Origin: Mycobacterium sp. 1100029.7
Lineage (GTDB): Bacteria > Actinomycetota > Actinomycetes > Mycobacteriales > Mycobacteriaceae
Reading direction: 5' to 3'
Length of the DNA: 57,576 nucleotides
Assembly (NCBI RefSeq): GCF_001665235.1
Contig: NZ_LZSC01000045.1
Span: forward strand, 1 to 57,576
Below are positions 16,216 through 24,882 of the stretch, one piece after another. Both the position numbers and the translations under genes were made by a program. How positions within the stretch are numbered: position 1 is the stretch's first letter; the number at the start of each line of letters is the position of its first letter. Under the pieces are notes generated by a model. The model was given only the letters and a program-made list of their open reading frames with translations, was not told the origin of the DNA and did no database searches.

Positions 16216-16288
16216 GCGCCCGTAGCTCAACGGATAGAGCATCTGACTACGGATCAGAAGGTTAGGGGTTCGAATCCCTTCGGGCGCG
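16216..16288 (+). tRNA. tRNA-Arg(ACG)
   Basis: 73-nt tRNA: acceptor GCGCCCG pairs with CGGGCGC, the anticodon loop CTACGGA gives ACG, and the T arm is AGGGGTTCGAATCCCTT. The A34 of this anticodon must be converted to inosine by TadA to read CGC codons; tadA lies at 40,467 in this same window. The 3' 27 bases overlap, antisense, the end of the rhomboid-like gene. Confidence 0.96.
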
Positions 16289-16990
16289 CTCATCACCGGC
16301 GCCGACGCCGCGCCGCGACCGTCGAACCATCGGATAAAAGCTCAGACCGATGAAGATCGCAGACAGATGACCCACCGCCGTGAAGTCCGGCGTGATGACG
16401 AGTGCGACGGTGAAGATCGCGATCAGAACGGCGAGGTATGCCCATCGCCACGGCGGAGCTATGCGGTAGGCCAGCACCGCTATCACGCCGACGAGAAAGT
16501 AACTCACTCCGACGTCGACAGTGCGGACCAACCGTTCGGGTGCGCGATGGCTCAGGATGGCCAGGTATAGCACGCCTTCGCTCAAATACGTGGCGCCAAT
16601 ATGCGCCGATAAACCCACCGTCAGCCAACGGCGTTGACCGAGCCAAGACTCCGCCGGTGCCAGAAATACGGTGAACAGTACGAGGTAGGGCGTCCAGAAG
16701 CGGCCGTCGATGAAAAGCAGGCTGTAGAAAAGCACGCCGAATGGATCGGTCGCCAAATGGTAGAGATTCGTGGACTCGTGCACCAGCAGGGTATGCAGTT
16801 GGTACTTGGTCAAGTGGCGCGCGTTGGTCGTCGTGATCAGCAATACAATCAGCCACAAGTACGTCAGGGGCGCACTGCGGACGAAGTTCGTAACTGCGAT
16901 CAGCCAGGCTTTTCCCCGCATCCGAACAGTGGGATGCTCCACGCTTCCTGCCACTCTGAAATGGTGGGCGCCATTAATTGCCGTCGCCAC
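16262..16990 (-). CDS. Rhomboid-like membrane protein, probably inactive as protease
   Basis: A 242-residue protein with about six hydrophobic segments, resembling the rhomboid-like proteins of mycobacteria. The helix with VDVGVSYFLVGVIAVLAYR lies where rhomboids have the GxSG serine, and GHLSAIFIGLSFYP where they have the catalytic histidine. The canonical GASG motif is not intact, so protease activity is uncertain. The GTG at 16990 has an AGGAA ribosome site 8 bases upstream. The last nine codons (ending ARRDSNP) run antisense into tRNA-Arg, so the true C-terminus is whatever the tRNA sequence allows. Confidence 0.7.
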   Translation of the reverse strand: MATAINGAHHFRVAGSVEHPTVRMRGKAWLIAVTNFVRSAPLTYLWLIVLLITTTNARHLTKYQLHTLLVHESTNLYHLATDPFGVLFYSLLFIDGRFWTPYLVLFTVFLAPAESWLGQRRWLTVGLSAHIGATYLSEGVLYLAILSHRAPERLVRTVDVGVSYFLVGVIAVLAYRIAPPWRWAYLAVLIAIFTVALVITPDFTAVGHLSAIFIGLSFYPMVRRSRRGVGAGDERARRDSNP

Positions 16991-17073
16991 GACACATTTC
17001 CTAGGACCTAAAAGGAAGCCACTCCGACGCCACGTGTAATTGTCGACGGCCGCGGAAGCCCTCGATCCAGCCG

Positions 17074-17283
17074 CTATTCGGCGGTGTCGGTCTCCGCGGA
17101 CTTGTCCGGCATCGGCCCGACCGTCGCGATCATCGGCACCCGCAGCGTCTTGCCACCGGCGACCGGCAGATGAATCGAGAAGAACACGATCTTGAGCTCC
17201 AGGCTCACTTGCCGCATGGGCTGGGCGTACAGATCAAAGCGCATGTCCCGCAACCGCGCCAGGCCGCGTTCGAGCCGACTCAT
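17074..17283 (-). CDS. Small hypothetical protein
   Basis: A 69-residue protein, MSRLERGLARLRDMRFDLYAQP followed by a beta-rich middle and ending in DKSAETDTAE. It has no clear membrane segment or signal and I do not recognise the family. It starts with ATG at 17283, 35 bp after the Thr-rich membrane protein gene on the same strand, and is probably the last gene of an APH-membrane protein-small protein transcript. Confidence 0.5.
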   Translation of the reverse strand: MSRLERGLARLRDMRFDLYAQPMRQVSLELKIVFFSIHLPVAGGKTLRVPMIATVGPMPDKSAETDTAE

Positions 17284-17317
17284 GGCGTTGACCCTAGTTG
17301 CTCGGCTTCTCGGGCCG

Positions 17318-17806
17318 CTACGGGCGTGGATCGAACGGCCGGCGCGTCGGCACGGTCACCGTCTGGGTGACGGTGCTGGTCTCGGTGCTCGGCGACGCCG
17401 TGACGGTGCTCGGCGGGACTGTGGTCGTCGGGGTGTCGGTGCTCGGGGGTGGCGGTGTCTCGGTCACCGTCTGAGTGGGCACGTCGCCGCCTCCGCCGGG
17501 TGAGTGGCGCCGCGGGGGAGCGGCCTCCGTCGTGGTGGTCACGGCCGCGGTCGACGACGGCACAGGCGTCGTCGTTGTCGTCGGGCTCTTCGCCGGCGAA
17601 CTGCTGAGCAGCGTGACGATCGCGTAGATCGCCAAGCCGACGATGATCACCCCCACCGCACCCGCGGCGACCAGCGCTGCCGGACGGCGATACCACGGCG
17701 TCGGGGGCTCCGGTTCGGGCTCGGGGTCGTAACCGCCGCCGTAGCGCGCGGCCTGCGTCGGCTCGTACTCGGAGTAGTAGTCGGGTTCCTCTGGGTGGGG
17801 AGGCAC
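17318..17806 (-). CDS. Single-pass membrane protein with Thr/Pro-rich extracellular tail
   Basis: About 162 residues. A short Pro/Glu-rich cytoplasmic head (YYSEYEPTQAARYGGGYDPE) precedes one membrane helix (ALVAAGAVGVIIVGLAIYAIV), then a low-complexity tail rich in Thr, Pro, Ser and Val (TVTETPPPPSTDTPTTT, ending RRPFDPRP). Such tails in mycobacteria are often O-mannosylated. The GTG at 17806 is the likely start, 18 bp after the APH gene stop; no strong ribosome site is visible. Function is unknown. A similar TVTAPPPVTVTQT-type linker occurs in the island protein at 41,196. Confidence 0.65.
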   Translation of the reverse strand: MPPHPEEPDYYSEYEPTQAARYGGGYDPEPEPEPPTPWYRRPAALVAAGAVGVIIVGLAIYAIVTLLSSSPAKSPTTTTTPVPSSTAAVTTTTEAAPPRRHSPGGGGDVPTQTVTETPPPPSTDTPTTTVPPSTVTASPSTETSTVTQTVTVPTRRPFDPRP

Positions 17807-17823
17807 GTCAACAGATGTTAGTG

Positions 17824-18861
17824 CTACCCGGACTCGTTGCCGATGTGGGTCAGCGCCCGCTCGAACAGATGCACCGTCGCTGCGTGCAGCTGATCGCCGA
17901 CTTCTTTCTCGGCTTTGCCGGCGCATGCGCGGGCCAGGGTGCCCTCGATGACGATGCCTAGCTTGAAGCAGGCGAGCACGGTGTACCAGGTGATATGCGA
18001 CAGGTCGCGGGTGGTGTTGGCGGCGTAGCGCGAGAACAGCTCCTCGGTGCTGGCCAGCCCGTCCTGTCCGCCCAGGGCATGGCTGAAGACGCTGGATCCG
18101 TCGGGCTGCCGCCAGGTGGCCAGCAGCCAGCCCAGGTCCAGCAGCGGGTCACCGATCGTGCTCATCTCCCAGTCGACGATCGCGACCACCTCCGGCCCGG
18201 TGCGGGAGAACATCACGTTGGCGGCGTGGTAGTCGCCGTGCATGATGCCGGGCGTCCAATTCGCCGGCCGGTGGCGGTCCAGCCAGGTCGACACTTCCTC
18301 GATGCCCGGAATGTCGGGCCCGGGGTAGCCGTCGTACTCGCTGTAGGAGTTCAGCTCCGAAAGCCAGCGCGGCACCTGGCGTTCCAGAAATCCCTCGGGC
18401 TTGCCGAAATCGCTCAGACCCACCGCCACGTGGTCGATGGCGCCGAGCTTGGCCAGGCTGTCGGCCATCGACAGGCCCATGCCGTGTCGCAGCTCCGCGT
18501 CGCCGGCGTGCAGCGGTGGCAGGCCCTCACCGGCGTTGAAGCCGTCGACGGGATCCATCAAGTAGAAGACGGCGTCACCGAGCACGCTGGTGTCCTCGCA
18601 TGCGGCGATCAAATGCGGGTGCGGTACGTCGGAACCCGCAAGGGCAGCAAGAACTTTCGTCTCACGCAAAATGACGCTGTTGCTGCGGGGACGCAGGTGA
18701 CGCGGTCCGCGCCGCAGCACGTACTGCCGACCGGACCTGCTGAACCGCAGCATCACGTTCTGGGTTCCACCGGTGACGGCGCGAACATCGTCCAGGGGTC
18801 CTTCGCCCAGGCCCTGCGTCGACATCCACTCCGCGACGGCCGCCAAGTCAACCTGCTCCAC
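17824..18861 (-). CDS. APH-family phosphotransferase, acyl-CoA dehydrogenase-associated type
   Basis: Aminoglycoside-phosphotransferase-fold small-molecule kinase of the kind found with acyl-CoA dehydrogenases (as in ACAD10/11). The nucleotide-binding N-lobe has [21 protein letters not shown], the catalytic loop is [12 protein letters not shown] and the metal site is [15 protein letters not shown]. The substrate is unknown; hydroxyacyl compounds are a family-level suggestion. I chose the GTG at 18861 ([12 protein letters not shown], 345 residues) with a GGAG about ten bases upstream; the frame is open to 18915. It is divergent from the methyltransferase. Confidence 0.82.
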   Translation of the reverse strand: MEQVDLAAVAEWMSTQGLGEGPLDDVRAVTGGTQNVMLRFSRSGRQYVLRRGPRHLRPRSNSVILRETKVLAALAGSDVPHPHLIAACEDTSVLGDAVFYLMDPVDGFNAGEGLPPLHAGDAELRHGMGLSMADSLAKLGAIDHVAVGLSDFGKPEGFLERQVPRWLSELNSYSEYDGYPGPDIPGIEEVSTWLDRHRPANWTPGIMHGDYHAANVMFSRTGPEVVAIVDWEMSTIGDPLLDLGWLLATWRQPDGSSVFSHALGGQDGLASTEELFSRYAANTTRDLSHITWYTVLACFKLGIVIEGTLARACAGKAEKEVGDQLHAATVHLFERALTHIGNESG

Positions 18862-18994
18862 GGGGTGTGAACCTACTCCAACCTGTGGGCCGTCTGGGAA
18901 AACAGCGCAAAACACCGTTGCGAAGTGCAGGCAGGCGTCCGCGGCTGGAAGAATAGTGAACGCAACCGACTACCGACGGTGGAGAGGAACGACG

Positions 18995-19936
18995 ATGCCG
19001 CGTACCGATAACGATTCCTGGGACATCACTCAGAGCGTGGGAGCCACCGCGCTGGGCGTCGCGGCGGCGCGCGCCGCGGAGACCGAGAGCGACGATCCAC
19101 TCATCAACGATCCGTTCGCCCGTGTCTTCGTCGACGCCGCGGGGGAGGGCATGTGGAGCGTCTACGCCGATTCGGCGGTGCAGGCGAAGCTGGTCGAGAT
19201 CGAACCCGACGTGCAGGATCGGCTGAAGTTGATGGTCGACTTCATGGCCACCCGCACTGCGTTTTTCGACGAGTTCTTCCTCAACGCGGCCGATTCCGGT
19301 GTCCGGCAGGTGGTGATTCTGGCGTCCGGTCTGGATGCGCGCAGCTGGCGGCTGCCCTGGCCGGACGGCACCGTGGTGTACGAGCTGGACCAGCCCAAGG
19401 TGCTGGAATTCAAGGGAACGACGCTGCGGGAGCACGGCGCGCACCCGACCGCACAGCTGGTCAACATCGCCATCGACCTGCGCCAGGACTGGCCAAAGGC
19501 TCTGCAGGAAGCGGGATTCGACCCGTCCAAGCCCAGTGCCTGGTCGGCTGAGGGACTGGTGCGGTATCTGCCGGCCCAGGCCCAGGACCTGTTGTTCGAG
19601 CGCATCGTTTCGCTTAGCGCGCCCGGCAGCTGGCTGGCGTCCAATGTTCCCGGCGAGGGTTTCTCCGATCCCGACAAGGTCAATCGGCAGCGGGAGGACA
19701 TGCAGCGCATCCGTGAAACGGCGGCCAAGCTGATCGATGCGGAGATTCAAGACTTCGACGAGCTGTGGTACCCAGAGAAGCGCACGCCCGTCGACAGCTG
19801 GCTGCGCGAGCGTGGCTGGGACGTAACGTCGTTGAGCTTTCCGGAGCTGATGGCTCGCTACCACCGCACCATCCCGCAGGGCGCCGAGGACTCGATGCCG
19901 CCGACGCAGTTCATCTCCGCACAAGCTAAGGGGTGA
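18995..19936 (+). CDS. TIGR00027-family SAM-dependent methyltransferase (Rv3767c)
   Basis: Member of a methyltransferase family strongly expanded in mycobacteria (TIGR00027, Leu carboxyl methyltransferase-like). Diagnostic parts are [29 protein letters not shown], the SAM motif [16 protein letters not shown] and [13 protein letters not shown], with [18 protein letters not shown] later; the usual residue pair in that last motif is EGL. The ATG at 18995 has GGAGAGGA six bases upstream and gives 313 residues. Its substrate is unknown. The stop overlaps the convergent oxidoreductase gene by 11 bp. Confidence 0.9.
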   Translation: MPRTDNDSWDITQSVGATALGVAAARAAETESDDPLINDPFARVFVDAAGEGMWSVYADSAVQAKLVEIEPDVQDRLKLMVDFMATRTAFFDEFFLNAADSGVRQVVILASGLDARSWRLPWPDGTVVYELDQPKVLEFKGTTLREHGAHPTAQLVNIAIDLRQDWPKALQEAGFDPSKPSAWSAEGLVRYLPAQAQDLLFERIVSLSAPGSWLASNVPGEGFSDPDKVNRQREDMQRIRETAAKLIDAEIQDFDELWYPEKRTPVDSWLRERGWDVTSLSFPELMARYHRTIPQGAEDSMPPTQFISAQAKG

Positions 19937-20876
19937 AGACAATCCGCTGACCGTCGTCGGTGTCGGTCCATGCCGTCTCGACGTCGGCCAGCGGTACTAC
20001 GCGTGCGTCGAGTTCGAAACGGCCGCTGCTGATTTCGGCGGCAATTGCGGGAAGTTCGCTCAGGATGTCTCGAGCCGGTACCGAGCCCTGCCCGCTGCCG
20101 ACGATCCGCAGCCGCACCGCACGGAGCGCCGCGGACGGGATCTCCGCGGAAGGTCCGGCGACCGAACCGATTTCGATCCAGGTCAGTGGCTTTCCGCGAT
20201 CGGAGCGGCGGCTGGCGATGCCGGCCATCACCTCGGCCGTGATCGGCCCCCACAGGTAGTCGATCACGACATCGACGTCTCGTGCGAGCTGAGCGAGATC
20301 ACGTGTTGCGGTTGCATCGCCGAGCCGGACCACGGCGTCAGCGCCCATCCCAGGGAGGGTGGCGAGCCGATGAACGTCGCGTCCGGCCCCGATAACCTGT
20401 TCGGCGCCAAAGTGTTTGGCAACCTGCACGGCCATGCGCCCCGAGCTTCCGGTGGCGCCGAGAATCATCACCGTCTGGCCGGGCTCGAAGTCGATGCGCC
20501 GGCGCAAGGCGACCCACGACGACATGACGGGGTTCATCGCGGCGGCCACCAGGACGGGGTCGGTGCCGTCGGGTAGCACTACGCTGAGTCGTTGGTCGAT
20601 GACGGTCTGCTCGGACATCGCACCCATGGTGGTGTCGGGCAAGACGAAATACCGGATGGTGCCGTCCGGTGCGCGGCCGACTCCGTCGATACCGGGCACC
20701 AGCGGCAACGCCCCGGAGCTGGTGTAGTGCGAACCGTCAGCCTGTGACCGCACGCGTGGGTGCAGTCCGGCGGCGATGACGTCGACCAGCATCTCGTCGG
20801 CGGACTGCACAGTGGGCCTGGGGAATTCGTGGTAGGCGGGAGGTTTGTCGAATGTCGTGACGACGGCGGCGTGCAT
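19926..20876 (-). CDS. Zinc-independent alcohol dehydrogenase/quinone oxidoreductase
   Basis: MDR-superfamily oxidoreductase of 316 residues. The N-terminal part ([18 protein letters not shown]) is GroES-like without zinc-ligand cysteines, and the NADPH site is [23 protein letters not shown]. It is transcribed divergently from a MarR-type regulator with two 18-bp operator-like repeats in between. This arrangement suggests induction by a toxic or electrophilic small molecule that the enzyme reduces. An ATG at 20876 follows AGGAGAATC, a good ribosome site. Confidence 0.85.
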   Translation of the reverse strand: MHAAVVTTFDKPPAYHEFPRPTVQSADEMLVDVIAAGLHPRVRSQADGSHYTSSGALPLVPGIDGVGRAPDGTIRYFVLPDTTMGAMSEQTVIDQRLSVVLPDGTDPVLVAAAMNPVMSSWVALRRRIDFEPGQTVMILGATGSSGRMAVQVAKHFGAEQVIGAGRDVHRLATLPGMGADAVVRLGDATATRDLAQLARDVDVVIDYLWGPITAEVMAGIASRRSDRGKPLTWIEIGSVAGPSAEIPSAALRAVRLRIVGSGQGSVPARDILSELPAIAAEISSGRFELDARVVPLADVETAWTDTDDGQRIVFTP

Positions 20877-20908
20877 CGTGATTCTCCTGGGGGCGACGTG
20901 TGCAGAAT

Positions 20909-20948
20909 TAGATGGTAATACGAACTACAGTAGATGGTATTACGAACT
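20909..20948. promoter_or_regulatory. Double MarR-type operator
   Basis: Two 18-bp direct repeats, TAGATGGTAATACGAACT at 20909-20926 and TAGATGGTATTACGAACT at 20931-20948, start 22 bp apart, about two helical turns. They differ at one base, which makes their GTAATAC and GTATTAC cores reverse complements, so a dyad is also present. They lie between the divergent oxidoreductase and MarR genes, where autoregulatory MarR operators usually sit. Confidence 0.7.
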
Positions 20949-20970
20949 GTTTCAAGGTATGGTTCGAAGA

Positions 20971-21381
20971 ATGGAGATCGACGACGACCTCAGGGACAAC
21001 CTCGTCCAGGTGTCATTTGGCGTCATCGCCGTGCTGAGCCGGGTGGCTGCCAAACACGACCTGTCGCTGACGCAACTGCGCATGCTGGGCATCCTGCGTG
21101 ACCGCGAACCCGCGATGGCCGAACTGGCGACCTACCTCGGACTGGAACGCTCGACGGTCAGCGGTCTGATCGATCGGGCGGTGCAACACGGCCTGGTGTG
21201 CAAGACCACCGACCCCGTCGACGGCCGTTCGGTGCGCGTCAGTCTGACCGCGGAAGCGCGCCGCCTCGAGGTGCGGATCATCGCCGAAATCGGTGAACAG
21301 ATGGCGCCGATGACCGAGCGGCTCAACGCCGCCGACCAGAGGCGCCTCACGGCCCTTCTCGCCAAGGCGCTCGCGCGCTGA
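20971..21381 (+). CDS. MarR-family transcriptional regulator
   Basis: A 136-residue winged-helix regulator. The recognition region MAELATYLGLERSTVSGLIDRAVQHGLV and the wing TTDPVDGRSVRVSLT are clear MarR features. It probably represses itself and the divergent oxidoreductase through the paired repeats at 20909-20948, releasing DNA upon binding a ligand. The ATG at 20971 begins MEIDDDLRDN; MVRRMEIDD at 20959 is an alternative. The frame is open upstream to 20845, but that would run through the operator. Confidence 0.88.
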   Translation: MEIDDDLRDNLVQVSFGVIAVLSRVAAKHDLSLTQLRMLGILRDREPAMAELATYLGLERSTVSGLIDRAVQHGLVCKTTDPVDGRSVRVSLTAEARRLEVRIIAEIGEQMAPMTERLNAADQRRLTALLAKALAR

Positions 21382-21441
21382 GGCCGCCGAGAAACAGCCC
21401 TCGGAATGGCGGCAACCCGTCGCCCGAGTTAGCCACGTCCA

Positions 21442-21467
21442 GGTTTAGACATGAGTCCAATGGGTAT
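21442..21467 (+). promoter_or_regulatory. SigF-type promoter
   Basis: GGTTT at 21442-21446 and GGGTAT at 21462-21467 are separated by exactly 15 bases, the mycobacterial SigF consensus spacing. It is 46 bp upstream of the ATG at 21513 and would drive the two small genes at 21513 and 21760 under stress or stationary-phase conditions. Confidence 0.75.
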
Positions 21468-21512
21468 CGCTACGCCACGGGAATGTCTTTCTCGAACACA
21501 ACGGAGGTCACG

Positions 21513-21749
21513 ATGCGTGGTCGCGGAATAATCGGCGCGATCGTCCTGGTGTGGCTGCTCATTGGGGTCTTCGCAGCATGGCAACGCGGATACTTCCAAA
21601 ATGCGCAAACCAACTGTGTCACAGCGGGAAACGTTGCTCTGACGGTGGTCGCGGGGCCGTTGAACTACGGGGGTGTCAACCCGAAAGTGAACGATTGCCA
21701 TGTGCCCCAACCCAGTTCAATGCCAAGTAACCTAGTGTCACTCACGTAA
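21513..21749 (+). CDS. Small exported/membrane-anchored protein
   Basis: A 78-residue protein with one N-terminal hydrophobic helix (IIGAIVLVWLLIGVFAAWQ) and an extracytoplasmic part with two cysteines (NCVTAGN and NDCHVPQP) that could form a disulfide. The ATG at 21513 has GGAGG seven bases upstream. No characterised family is recognised, though short proteins of this build are common in mycobacteria. It lies just behind a SigF-type promoter and 10 bp before a DUF6131 gene, so both are probably stress-induced. Confidence 0.75.
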   Translation: MRGRGIIGAIVLVWLLIGVFAAWQRGYFQNAQTNCVTAGNVALTVVAGPLNYGGVNPKVNDCHVPQPSSMPSNLVSLT

Positions 21750-21759
21750 AGGAACTGTC

Positions 21760-21915
21760 ATGATTGTCTTGGGTATCGTTTTGCTGATTCTTGGATATGT
21801 ATTCGCCATTCCTTTGCTGTGGACGATCGGCATCATTCTGATCGTTATCGGCGCGGTGATGTGGGTTCTCGGGGCGGTCGGCCGCCCGGTGGCCGGCAGA
21901 CGGTATTGGTACTAG
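21760..21915 (+). CDS. DUF6131-like 51-residue membrane protein
   Basis: Tiny hydrophobic protein: MIVLGIVLLILGYVFAIPLL, a second helix WTIGIILIVIGAVMWVLGAV, and a basic tail ending GRRYWY. The two-helix layout and the PVAGRRYWY end are characteristic of the DUF6131 proteins of actinobacteria, whose role is unknown. AAAGGA precedes the ATG by 8 bases. It is likely co-transcribed with the 78-residue gene from the SigF promoter. Confidence 0.8.
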   Translation: MIVLGIVLLILGYVFAIPLLWTIGIILIVIGAVMWVLGAVGRPVAGRRYWY

Positions 21916-22006
21916 TCGCCGCCCACCCCGGATTCGCAGGCCGCTTCACAGGACACACATAGCAATGTCATAGCGGTGGCCCAGTCCGCCACGGATACTG
22001 GAGCCT

Positions 22007-22747
22007 GTGACGCAGCCTCGATCCTCCGTAGAGCGCGTCGTCATGTGCCGTGCAGACGGCAATCCGATCAACGTGTTGGTCGTCGACGACGAATCTGTCC
22101 TTGCCGAAATGGTGTCGATGGCGCTTCGGTACGAAGGGTGGAATATCGCGACCGCCGGTGATGGATCATCGGCGATCGCTTCCGCCCGTGCCCAGCGCCC
22201 CGATGTCGTGGTGCTCGACGTGATGTTGCCCGATATGAGCGGCCTCGACGTCTTGCACAAATTGCGCGAAGAGAACCCGCAACTTCCGGTGCTGTTGTTG
22301 ACAGCCAAGGACGCGGTGGAGGATCGCATCGCGGGATTGACCGCCGGTGGCGACGACTATGTCACCAAACCGTTCAGCATCGAAGAGGTGGTGCTGAGGC
22401 TGCGAGCGTTGTTGCGGCGCACCGGCGTCACCACCATGGACAGCGGCGCTCAGCTCGTGGTCGGTGATTTGGTGCTCGACGAGGACAGCCACGAGGTGAC
22501 CCGCGCCGGCGAGCCGATCTCCTTGACCTCCACCGAGTTTGAGTTGCTGCGGTTCATGATGCGTAATTCCAAGCGGGTGCTGAGCAAGGCGCAGATCCTC
22601 GACCGCGTATGGAGCTACGATTTCGGCGGCCGGTCGAACATCGTCGAGCTCTATATCTCCTACTTGCGCAAGAAAATCGACAACGGTCGCGACCCGATGA
22701 TCCACACGCTGCGCGGTGCGGGTTATGTCCTCAAACCAGCCCGCTAA
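22007..22747 (+). CDS. tcrX: Response regulator TcrX
   Basis: OmpR/PhoB-type response regulator (Rv3765c ortholog). The receiver domain has the acidic pair in NVLVVDDES, phosphoacceptor D71 (VVVLDVMLPDMSG) and K121 in YVTKPF. The C-terminal winged helix has SLTSTEFELLRFMMRN and VELYISYLRKKI, closing with [10 protein letters not shown]. The GTG at 22007 is used here with GGAG close upstream; an ATG at 22043 would remove 12 non-conserved residues. The cognate kinase gene tcrY overlaps its end by 23 bp. Confidence 0.88.
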   Translation: MTQPRSSVERVVMCRADGNPINVLVVDDESVLAEMVSMALRYEGWNIATAGDGSSAIASARAQRPDVVVLDVMLPDMSGLDVLHKLREENPQLPVLLLTAKDAVEDRIAGLTAGGDDYVTKPFSIEEVVLRLRALLRRTGVTTMDSGAQLVVGDLVLDEDSHEVTRAGEPISLTSTEFELLRFMMRNSKRVLSKAQILDRVWSYDFGGRSNIVELYISYLRKKIDNGRDPMIHTLRGAGYVLKPAR

Positions 22748-24242
22748 ACCACGGCGAGTCTGGTCACTTCGGCTGCGGCTCTTGGTCGGCCAGGTCGTGG
22801 TGCTTGCCCTCGTCTGCATCGGCATCACCGCGGTGACCGAGCTGTCGCTGAACCGTCACCTGATGCGCCAGCTCGACGGACAGCTCGGCGGGACGTCACA
22901 CCGCTCCGCGCTGATGTACCCCGAACCGAACCGTCCCGGGTGGCGCCACGATCACGCTTTTTATCCCCGGCCGGGTCCCGGCCCGCGCTTCCTCGACGCG
23001 CCCGGCCAGCCCGCGGGCATGGTCGCCGCGGTGGTGAGCGACGGCAAGACGGTCGACGCCGGCTACCTGACCAGCATTGGCTCTCGGGCCGCGCTCAGCG
23101 ACACTGCGCAGGACCAACTCGCGGCGATCGCCGGCAGCCGCAAGCCGGTCACCTTGGATCTCGACGGTCTCGGACGCTATCGCGTCGTCGCGGCCCCCAG
23201 CCGGCGTGGTGGGGACGTGATCGTCACGGGTCTGTCCATGTCGGACGTCGACGCCACGCTGCTGCAGATGCTCGTTATCTTCGGGGTCGTCACACTGATC
23301 GCGTTGGCCGCCGCAACGATTGCCGGGATCGTGATCATTCGGCGCGCCCTGGACCCGCTGCGCCGGGTCGTGCAGACGGCGCGCAGGGTGTCCAACCTGC
23401 CGCTGGACCGCGGCGAGGTGGAACTGCCGGTGCGCGTTCCCGAATCCGACGCCAATCCGTCGACCGAAGTGGGGCAACTCGGATCGGCGCTGAACCGGAT
23501 GCTTGACCACGTCGCCGCCGCGCTTTCGGCGCGGCAGGCCAGCGAAACCCGGGTACGGCAGTTCGTCGCCGACGCCAGTCACGAACTGCGGACGCCGCTT
23601 GCGGCCATCCGCGGCTACACCGAACTCACTCAGCGCATGGGCGACGACCGCGAAGCGGTGGCACACGCGATGAGCCGGGTCGCATCCGAGACCGAGCGGA
23701 TCACCCGCCTCGTGGAGGACTTGTTGCTGCTGGCCCGGCTGGACTCGGGACGGCCGCTGGAGCGCGAGCCGGTCGACCTGTCGCGGGTTGCCGTCGATGC
23801 GGTCAGCGACGCGCATGTCGCCGGACCGGATCACCAGTGGGAACTCGACCTGCCCGAGGAACCGGTGGTCGTCGTCGGCGATGCGGCACGGCTGCACCAG
23901 GTGTTGACGAATCTTCTTGCCAACGCCCGCATTCACACCGGCGCGGGGACTGTCGTGACGACGCGGTTGAGCACCGAGCCGATGCACAGCGTGCTGCAGG
24001 TGATCGACAACGGACCCGGCATTCCAGAAGCATTGCAGTCCGAGGTATTCGAGCGCTTTGCCCGCGGCGATACCTCACGCTCCCGCAAGGGCGGTAGCAC
24101 CGGGTTGGGCTTGGCGATCGTGTCCGCAGTCGTCAAGGCGCACAACGGAACAATCTCGGTCGACAGCGCGCCCGGGCACACCGAGTTCACGGTGCGGTTG
24201 CCACTTAACGGGTGGCAACCGCCCGCAAATCCGCTTAGCTAG
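22725..24242 (+). CDS. tcrY: Sensor histidine kinase TcrY
   Basis: Membrane sensor kinase of the TcrXY system (Rv3764c ortholog). Helix 1 ([19 protein letters not shown]), an extracytoplasmic sensor of about 150 residues with a [14 protein letters not shown] loop, helix 2 ([22 protein letters not shown]), then a HAMP segment. The H box is [18 protein letters not shown]; ATPase boxes are [17 protein letters not shown] and [11 protein letters not shown] use the ATG at 22725 (MSSNQPAKP), coupled to tcrX. Its 3' end overlaps lpqH, transcribed convergently, by 8 bp. Confidence 0.9.
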   Translation: MSSNQPAKPRRVWSLRLRLLVGQVVVLALVCIGITAVTELSLNRHLMRQLDGQLGGTSHRSALMYPEPNRPGWRHDHAFYPRPGPGPRFLDAPGQPAGMVAAVVSDGKTVDAGYLTSIGSRAALSDTAQDQLAAIAGSRKPVTLDLDGLGRYRVVAAPSRRGGDVIVTGLSMSDVDATLLQMLVIFGVVTLIALAAATIAGIVIIRRALDPLRRVVQTARRVSNLPLDRGEVELPVRVPESDANPSTEVGQLGSALNRMLDHVAAALSARQASETRVRQFVADASHELRTPLAAIRGYTELTQRMGDDREAVAHAMSRVASETERITRLVEDLLLLARLDSGRPLEREPVDLSRVAVDAVSDAHVAGPDHQWELDLPEEPVVVVGDAARLHQVLTNLLANARIHTGAGTVVTTRLSTEPMHSVLQVIDNGPGIPEALQSEVFERFARGDTSRSRKGGSTGLGLAIVSAVVKAHNGTISVDSAPGHTEFTVRLPLNGWQPPANPLS

Positions 24243-24711
24243 AGCAGGTTACGTCGATCTCGAAGGGCTTGTTCACCGGCGACGTGGGGTTGGCCATGTC
24301 GACTCCCGTGGCGGTGCCGGTGATTTTGTAGCTGTTGCCGTTCTTCGTCGCCGAGGCGTTGCCACCGCCACCGGCCGCGGCGTAGGCGAGCGTCACGCCG
24401 TTCACATTGCCCAGGCCAACGGATGTCACCTGGGGCGGGTTGGCGTCGGTCAGCACCGCGGCGATGCCGGTCGCGGCCCCACCAATGGCGATGTTGACGT
24501 TGCCGCCCGCAGTCGAGCACACGACCGAACCGGTCACGTTCTGGTCTTTCCCGTCGATGACCACCTTGGTACCGCCCCCACCGCTGGCGGTAGCCGAGCT
24601 GCTCGCCCCCGAGGAGGAACCGCTCGTGCTTTTCTTATCGCTCGAACAGCCGGATAGACCGGCGACCAGAATCGCTGCTCCGGCAACCGCGACCGTCAGT
24701 TCACGCTTCAC
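24235..24711 (-). CDS. lpqH: 19-kDa lipoprotein antigen LpqH
   Basis: Exported glycolipoprotein, a TLR2 agonist and abundant antigen of slow-growing mycobacteria (Rv3763). The signal peptide [20 protein letters not shown] ends at lipidated C22 (lipobox LSGC). A Ser/Thr/Ala-rich, probably glycosylated linker follows, then the conserved domain [37 protein letters not shown] and a C-terminal VTC. The two cysteines in the mature domain are present. The GTG at 24711 with GGAG just upstream yields 158 residues. It is divergent from the alkylsulfatase and convergent with tcrY. Confidence 0.95.
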   Translation of the reverse strand: MKRELTVAVAGAAILVAGLSGCSSDKKSTSGSSSGASSSATASGGGGTKVVIDGKDQNVTGSVVCSTAGGNVNIAIGGAATGIAAVLTDANPPQVTSVGLGNVNGVTLAYAAAGGGGNASATKNGNSYKITGTATGVDMANPTSPVNKPFEIDVTCSS

Positions 24712-24882
24712 CTGTTCTCCTTTGCCCGATCGTTGCGGCTCACAGCATTGAGAGCCGTCAACGCAGTATGCGGGTTTGCCCGCCCGCGCAAAAGAGCTTG
24801 ATCGAAATTGTTTCGTCCCGGTTAACCCGCCGGCTCGCAATCGATCCTTTCGGGCAAGGGCCGTTAGTGGCACTGTATTGCC

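Noticed and set aside
14932..16296. hisC2 starting at 16296 (454 residues)
   Set aside because: The extra N-terminus is read through tRNA-Arg and tRNA-Ser on the opposite strand, giving the typical GIRTPNLLIRS artefact peptide.
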